DNA from: Nitrososphaerales archaeon TH1920
Lineage (GTDB): Archaea > Thermoproteota > Nitrososphaeria > Nitrososphaerales > Nitrososphaeraceae
Assembly: GCA_014523495.1 (NCBI GenBank)
Contig: JAATVM010000205.1
Span: 1 to 10,471, forward strand
Length of the DNA: 10,471 bases
Direction: 5' to 3'
Part shown: positions 7,456 to 10,471 of the stretch, piece by piece
Layout: the number at the start of each line of letters is the position of its first letter
Position numbering within the stretch: the first letter of the stretch is position 1
Notes under the pieces: generated by a model
What the model was told of the DNA's origin: nothing
Database searches by the model: none
The model's input: the letters and a program-made list of their open reading frames with translations, nothing else
Program-made: the position numbers and the translations under genes

Positions 7456-7650
7456 TTACAAGGATTGCAACTTGTCCAGAACTGAATTAATCATTAAAAG
7501 ATCATCGGATAAAAATCTCCTCTTTTGTAAAAGTCTATATTTCAAAACGCGTCTATAACTTGAAGAATATTTCTTCTCCAGTTTTCCTATATTCCATTCC
7601 TTTAGATCCCTGATAAACTCTCTTTCTTTTACACCTATACTAGAAGGCAA
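7456..7650 (-). CDS. Small basic protein, 64 residues
   Basis: Complete short protein with TTG start and TAA stop. The start is supported by GGAG on the minus strand at 7656-7659, five bases before the TTG. The sequence is highly charged and helical, with EREFIRDLKEW near the N terminus and YRRVLKYRLLQKRR in the middle. Similar short archaeal proteins with an E-R-x-F-I/L start and a Y-x-x-V-L-K-x-R-L/I core are familiar to me, especially from thaumarchaea, but have no assigned function that I know of. It has no membrane segment, zinc ligands or obvious DNA-binding helix-turn-helix. It stands alone between gene-poor stretches. Confidence 0.6.
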   Translation of the reverse strand: MPSSIGVKEREFIRDLKEWNIGKLEKKYSSSYRRVLKYRLLQKRRFLSDDLLMINSVLDKLQSL

Positions 7651-7655
7651 ATTAT

Positions 7656-7659
7656 CTCC
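7656..7659 (-). promoter_or_regulatory. Ribosome binding site of the 64-residue protein
   Basis: GGAG on the minus strand, separated by ATAAT from the TTG start. It is the main evidence that this short frame is translated from that codon. Confidence 0.5.
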
Positions 7660-7717
7660 AATAAACTAACATTCTAAGCACTTTATTACGCTTATGTATG
7701 GTTGAATCTAAATGTAA

Positions 7718-7733
7718 TTACGTAAACACGTAA
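7718..7733. repeat. Inverted repeat TTACGT-AAAC-ACGTAA
   Basis: Perfect 6-base arms around a 4-base spacer, about 60 bases upstream of the 64-residue minus-strand gene. The size suits a dimeric regulator site, but no regulator is known and chance occurrence in AT-rich DNA is possible. Confidence 0.4.
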
Positions 7734-8011
7734 CATAGTAATCTATTGCTACCCTTGTATCTGTTAAGTTGGAGAAGGAATAGCCGTCCGCAGGAATTCA
7801 GGTATTTTCATGTTACAAGATTGCCTTTATATATTTGCATGAAAGAGATATGGAATTGAAGAAGAATGAAAAATCTGTGATTCCTAACTAAACACATTAA
7901 CAATTAATATAAATTAACAAAGAATGTAAATAGGTGAAAATAATTTATACATTTCATTCATTTCAATAGAGCAGTGAAATACACGTTAAATTAGAGTTGA
8001 CAATAGCTTAA

Positions 8012-8367
8012 GTTTTACTTGCAGATTCCTTTGAACTATATCCCCTAAAAACATCACCCACTTTCATTACACGCCTTATAACAGCAGCAGGTGTAGAACT
8101 AGTGTTCCAACTTGTAGTCACAAACTCACTTGGAGTCTCAAGGCAGCAGACTCTGTAACAACACGTACTGAAGGGTTTCAAGTAATGGCACTGACCTAAA
8201 CTCCAAAAAATATACCTTTACGATACTAATGCTAGGTAAGAGAAACAGTAAATGGTAACACTGCAAACAGCTGGACTTCTATATCAGAGCTTGATATATT
8301 TGGCTCATCATCTTCATTATCGAACGGGTATAAATATGGTCCTATCCTATCTCTTGGGCCTAATTGA
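8012..8367 (+). pseudogene. Relic of a surface protein: PKD/Ig-like strand plus end of an F5/8-type-C (discoidin) domain
   Basis: Plus-strand translation gives recognisable pieces in changing frames. From 8012 to 8158 one frame reads FELYPLKTSPTFITRLITAA followed by GVELVFQLVVTNSLGVS, typical of the last strands of PKD/REJ-like Ig folds (FQLxVTD..G.SS). The continuation AADSVT is one frame away. After a gap come VLKGF, then SNGTDLNSKKYTFT, then DTNARY, then VNGNTANSWTSISELDIFG, each shift marked by a small indel. Together they match the end of a discoidin/F5/8-type-C carbohydrate-binding domain (FT DTNARYVR.TVNGNT.N.W.SISE...FG). The last frame runs on with a serine-rich tail to TGA at 8365-8367. 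Most of the discoidin domain is missing. No start codon or signal peptide is preserved, so this is a dead remnant, probably of a large secreted or cell-envelope protein. Confidence 0.7.
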
Positions 8368-8374
8368 TGATAAG

Positions 8375-8383
8375 TTAAATAAT
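8375..8383 (+). promoter_or_regulatory. TATA box of the 11-residue-repeat protein gene
   Basis: TTAAATAAT centred 25 bases before the ATG at 8404, the position expected for a leaderless archaeal transcript. It lies just after the relic gene, so the following gene has its own promoter. Confidence 0.5.
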
Positions 8384-8403
8384 CTTCGTATCAATAATTA
8401 CAT

Positions 8404-8772
8404 ATGAGTAAAGATAGTGATCCATTAAGTAAACTCATTAGAGAAAATATTGAAATGGCTTCCAATCAAATCAAACACAATGTAGAAATGGCTTCCAATC
8501 AAATCAAACACAATGTAGAAATGGCTTCCAATCAAATCAAACACAATGTAGAAATGGGAACGACAATGACTAACTCTTTCATTAAAATGAGCGGAACTCT
8601 AAGTAAGGAAGCAAACATTGCATTTGAAAACGCGAGAAAAGAGATGATGGCTTCAGCCGAGAGGATGAGAAAGGAGATGATGGCTTCAGCCGAGAGGATG
8701 AGAAAAGAGACGATGGTTTCCGCAGAGAAAATGAAAGATACTTTTCGACCAACTCGGCGAAACAAATCTTGA
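8404..8772 (+). CDS. Methionine-rich helical protein built from two sets of 11-residue repeats
   Basis: 122 residues, not recognised as a named family. Two separate blocks of three 11-residue repeats are visible: MASNQIKHNVE at 18-28, 29-39 and 40-50 (identical), and EMMASAERMRK at 80-90 and 91-101 with a diverged third copy at 102-112. Eleven residues are three helical turns, so each block should form a continuous amphipathic (hendecad) helix, as in hendecad coiled coils, LEA-type proteins or lipid/granule-binding helices. The linker (51-79) is also helix-prone. The protein has 15 Met, no Cys, Trp or Tyr, no signal peptide and no membrane helix; the C-terminal tail is basic (RPTRRNKS). A phasin-like or surface-coating structural role is a guess from composition. 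It has its own TATA element and stands alone; the preceding gene is a relic and the next gene is over 350 bases away. Confidence 0.8.
   Translation: MSKDSDPLSKLIRENIEMASNQIKHNVEMASNQIKHNVEMASNQIKHNVEMGTTMTNSFIKMSGTLSKEANIAFENARKEMMASAERMRKEMMASAERMRKETMVSAEKMKDTFRPTRRNKS
8455..8553 (+). repeat. Three perfect 33-base tandem repeats (first block)
   Basis: Units at 8455-8487, 8488-8520 and 8521-8553 are identical in DNA, including silent positions, and lie in frame within the coding region. Complete identity points to recent duplication by slippage or unequal recombination. Confidence 0.95.
8641..8739 (+). repeat. 33-base tandem repeats (second block), two near-identical copies and one diverged
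   Basis: Units at 8641-8673 and 8674-8706 differ only at the last base. The third unit (8707-8739) is clearly diverged. The sequence is unrelated to the first block except for the shared 33-base period and a MAS motif. Confidence 0.93.
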
Positions 8773-8819
8773 TACCACATAAAAAAATGCCATTGATTAA
8801 TCACGATTCATGAGTATCT

Positions 8820-8857
8820 TGTCAATTCATAATATTGTCACTATGAAATATTGACAA
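8820..8857. repeat. Imperfect inverted repeat with three TTGTCA motifs
   Basis: Left arm TGTCAATTCATA (8820-8831) pairs with the right arm TATGAAATATTGACA (8842-8856), apart from three extra bases. TTGTCA occurs at 8819-8824 and 8835-8840 on the plus strand and at 8852-8857 on the minus strand. It may be a hairpin after the repeat-protein gene or a regulator site. Confidence 0.45.
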
Positions 8858-9096
8858 TTACATACTTTGAAAATTTCGACAACTATTACAGTCTAATATC
8901 TCATGGTATGAACCGGCTTGACCGAATTTTGTGTCTCGGGGGGAATTTTGCTTTTGGGTCAACAAACTATAAAAGTATTTATGGACTAAAATAAAGTGCA
9001 TTTAATCAAAACGAAGTAGGTTTGCCTTGAGTTTTTCGAATTGTCGCAATTAAAGCATTTTCACATGAATAAATTTTAGAATTTGAATAAAAATTA

Positions 9097-9106
9097 AATT
9101 ATATAA
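9097..9106 (+). promoter_or_regulatory. TATA box of egtB
   Basis: AATTATATAA centred about 24 bases before the TTG at 9126. The position implies transcription starting at or very near the start codon, in keeping with the absence of a ribosome binding site. Confidence 0.55.
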
Positions 9107-9125
9107 CTTCTATTTATAAGTAATA

Positions 9126-10471
9126 TTGACCCAGGTTATAACTAGCGATATAAGGAAATTACGTTCGGAATTTCACAATGTTAGAAATACCACTTCATTT
9201 ATTTTTGAACCGATATCAGTAGAAGATGCGGTAATGCAATCAGACCCATTTGGCAGTACGCCAAACTGGCATATTGCTCATGTGACCTGGTTTTTTCAGA
9301 AGATTCTTGAAAAATACGAACATGACATAGGGGCTATTTCTATAAATACTGATTATCTCAATTCGTATTATCAACGATATAGCAAGATCTTGCCGAAAAC
9401 GGATAGAGGAAAATTTCCAAGACCTAAAGTTTCGGAGACGCTGAAATATAGATCTTTGATTGAAGAGATGTTTCTAAAATTTTTAGATAACATCGAAAAG
9501 AATAACTCTTTAACACGCAATTTAGCATATGATATAGAATTAGCAAATCAGCATGAAATGCAACACCAGGAGCTTCTGGTATATGATCTTCAACATTATT
9601 TCCAAAGATTTGATGATCCACATGATAACTATGAACCAAAAATCACAAAAAGTACCAATTCAATGACTGATAATCCTCATATCGATCAAGGGATGGTAAA
9701 AGTAACTGGGGGACTGTATGAACTTGGATTTTCCGGAGATGGTTTTTGTTATGACAATGAAATTCCAGAACATAAAACGTATCTAAACCCCTATGAAATT
9801 GACAAGTACCCAATCACAAATAAGGAATTTATCAACTTTATACATGCTGGCGGATATCAAGATTATAAATTTTGGTTATCGGATGGTTGGGATTTAGTAA
9901 GAGAAAATGAATGGAAAGCTCCATTATATTGGCAAAAAATAGATGGAGAGTGGTACAAAAAGGACTTCAGAGGTCTAAATAAGGTCGTGCCAAATGAACC
10001 AGTCACAAATGTAAGTTATTATGAAGCGGATGCATATTCAAAATGGACTGGAAAAAGATTACCAACCGAAGCAGAATGGGAAAAAGCGGCTAGCTGGGAT
10101 GATGATTTAAAAAGAAAGAGCACCTATCCATGGGGTGATGATTTGCCATCAGACCTTGCTGCAAATTTGTTAGAATCATTGAGATGGGCACCTTCTCCAG
10201 TTGGATCTTATCCTCAAGGGAAAAGTCATTACGGCTGTCACCAAATGATAGGGGACATTTGGGAATGGACATCTTCTGAGTATGTATTGTATCCTGGATT
10301 TAGATCGAAATTTTTAGAATATACTGACAAGTGGGCAATTAATCAAAAGGTATTACGTGGGGGGTCGTTTGCAACTCCAAGGACTCAAATTAGAAATAGC
10401 TATAGAAATTATTTCAAACCGCACGAAAGAATTCCATTTTCAGGATTTCGTTGTGCCAGAGACCTTCTTTA
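9126..10471 (+). CDS. egtB: EgtB-type non-haem iron sulfoxide synthase (ergothioneine biosynthesis), reaches window edge
   Basis: 448 residues are readable, ending GFRCARDLL, followed by TA at the window edge. The family usually ends about here, so the next base may complete a stop codon. EgtB joins a thiol (gamma-glutamylcysteine or cysteine) to hercynine with O2, forming the sulfoxide precursor of ergothioneine. The N-terminal DinB-like domain (about 1-165) has NWHIAH and NQHEMQHQE, giving the three iron ligands His52, His143 and His147. The C-terminal formylglycine-generating-enzyme-like domain (about 188-448) has RLPTEAEWEKAA (311-322), GDIWEWTSSEY (376-386) and RGGSFATPR (411-419). An OvoA-type 5-histidylcysteine sulfoxide synthase cannot be ruled out, since a methyltransferase domain could only follow outside the window. 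TTG start: TAA (9117-9119) closes the frame upstream, and conserved sequence begins soon after. An egtD gene would be expected next but is not visible. Confidence 0.92.
   Translation, partial: MTQVITSDIRKLRSEFHNVRNTTSFIFEPISVEDAVMQSDPFGSTPNWHIAHVTWFFQKILEKYEHDIGAISINTDYLNSYYQRYSKILPKTDRGKFPRPKVSETLKYRSLIEEMFLKFLDNIEKNNSLTRNLAYDIELANQHEMQHQELLVYDLQHYFQRFDDPHDNYEPKITKSTNSMTDNPHIDQGMVKVTGGLYELGFSGDGFCYDNEIPEHKTYLNPYEIDKYPITNKEFINFIHAGGYQDYKFWLSDGWDLVRENEWKAPLYWQKIDGEWYKKDFRGLNKVVPNEPVTNVSYYEADAYSKWTGKRLPTEAEWEKAASWDDDLKRKSTYPWGDDLPSDLAANLLESLRWAPSPVGSYPQGKSHYGCHQMIGDIWEWTSSEYVLYPGFRSKFLEYTDKWAINQKVLRGGSFATPRTQIRNSYRNYFKPHERIPFSGFRCARDLL

Larger units (their letters stand above)
7651..8011. other. 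Non-coding AT-rich stretch
   Basis: I see no open frame worth calling on either strand; stops are dense in all frames. It contains a perfect inverted repeat at 7718-7733 and a strong TATA-like TTTATATATTT at 7826-7836 (plus strand) with no gene directly after it. That element may be the old promoter of the decayed surface-protein gene that follows, or may drive an unannotated RNA; neither can be shown from sequence alone. Confidence 0.5.
8773..9125. other. Non-coding stretch before egtB
   Basis: No coding frame is supported. It contains an inverted repeat cluster (8820-8857), a run of six G at 8938-8943 flanked by TTGACC (8918-8923) and GGTCAA (8957-8962), and a TATA-like ACTATAAAAG (8967-8976) with no open frame behind it. 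The egtB promoter lies at its right end. The middle may hold an RNA gene, but nothing proves it. Confidence 0.45.

Noticed and set aside
8008..8220. Minus-strand open frame of about 70 codons (contains ETPSEFVTTSWNTSSTPAAV)
   Set aside because: It looks coding at first sight, but the opposite strand gives recognisable PKD-like and discoidin sequence over the same bases. The minus frame has no convincing start or ribosome site, so it is a shadow of the relic gene.
8455..8739. Regular 33-base repeats suggesting a CRISPR array
   Set aside because: Units are directly adjacent without spacers, in frame and translated as 11-residue repeats; the two blocks have unrelated sequences.
8532..8804. Minus-strand 90-codon hydrophobic frame opposite the repeat protein
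   Set aside because: It arises as the complement of the tandem repeats; the plus frame has the start, promoter and helical repeat logic.

Overview
The window looks like a piece of an ammonia-oxidising archaeal (Thaumarchaeota/Nitrososphaeria) chromosome, probably the Nitrososphaera/Nitrosocosmicus side. This is inferred from strongly AT-rich DNA, an archaeal PIN-ATPase-KH protein, an archaeal tRNA-splicing endonuclease, TATA-type elements about 25-30 bases before start codons, and several TTG starts with no or very short leaders. No rRNA, tRNA, CRISPR array or intact mobile element was seen.

Left part (1-3.8 kb), minus strand: a complete PIN-ATPase-KH protein of the PINc/VapC-ATPase family, preceded by a 595-residue tandem short-chain dehydrogenase/reductase (SDR). 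The SDR protein resembles the N-terminal half of bacterial bifunctional malonyl-CoA reductase, but Gln replaces the usual catalytic Lys. A short uncharacterised protein is read divergently from it.

Middle (4.3-7.2 kb): a two-gene minus-strand operon encodes a DUF47/PhoU-like protein and the tRNA-splicing endonuclease EndA. They are joined by a TAATG stop/start overlap, which moves the EndA start inward from the longest reading frame. Next comes a small two-helix membrane protein gene that appears frameshifted, then a complete, short-form homoserine dehydrogenase (threonine/methionine pathway) from a TTG start.

Right part (7.2-10.5 kb): a gene-poor stretch holds one small basic protein with a Shine-Dalgarno-supported TTG start. 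It also holds a clear plus-strand relic of a cell-surface protein (PKD/Ig-like strand followed by the end of an F5/8-type-C/discoidin domain) broken by several frameshifts. Directly after the relic is an intact 122-residue protein made of two different blocks of three 11-residue repeats, each 33 bases long at DNA level. The window ends in a nearly or fully complete EgtB-type sulfoxide synthase (DinB-like plus formylglycine-generating-enzyme-like domains) with its three iron-binding histidines, suggesting ergothioneine or a related thiol-histidine pathway.

The genes do not form one pathway. The parts most worth a second look are the tandem SDR protein, the 11-residue repeat protein, the decayed surface-protein gene next to it, and the archaeal EgtB.
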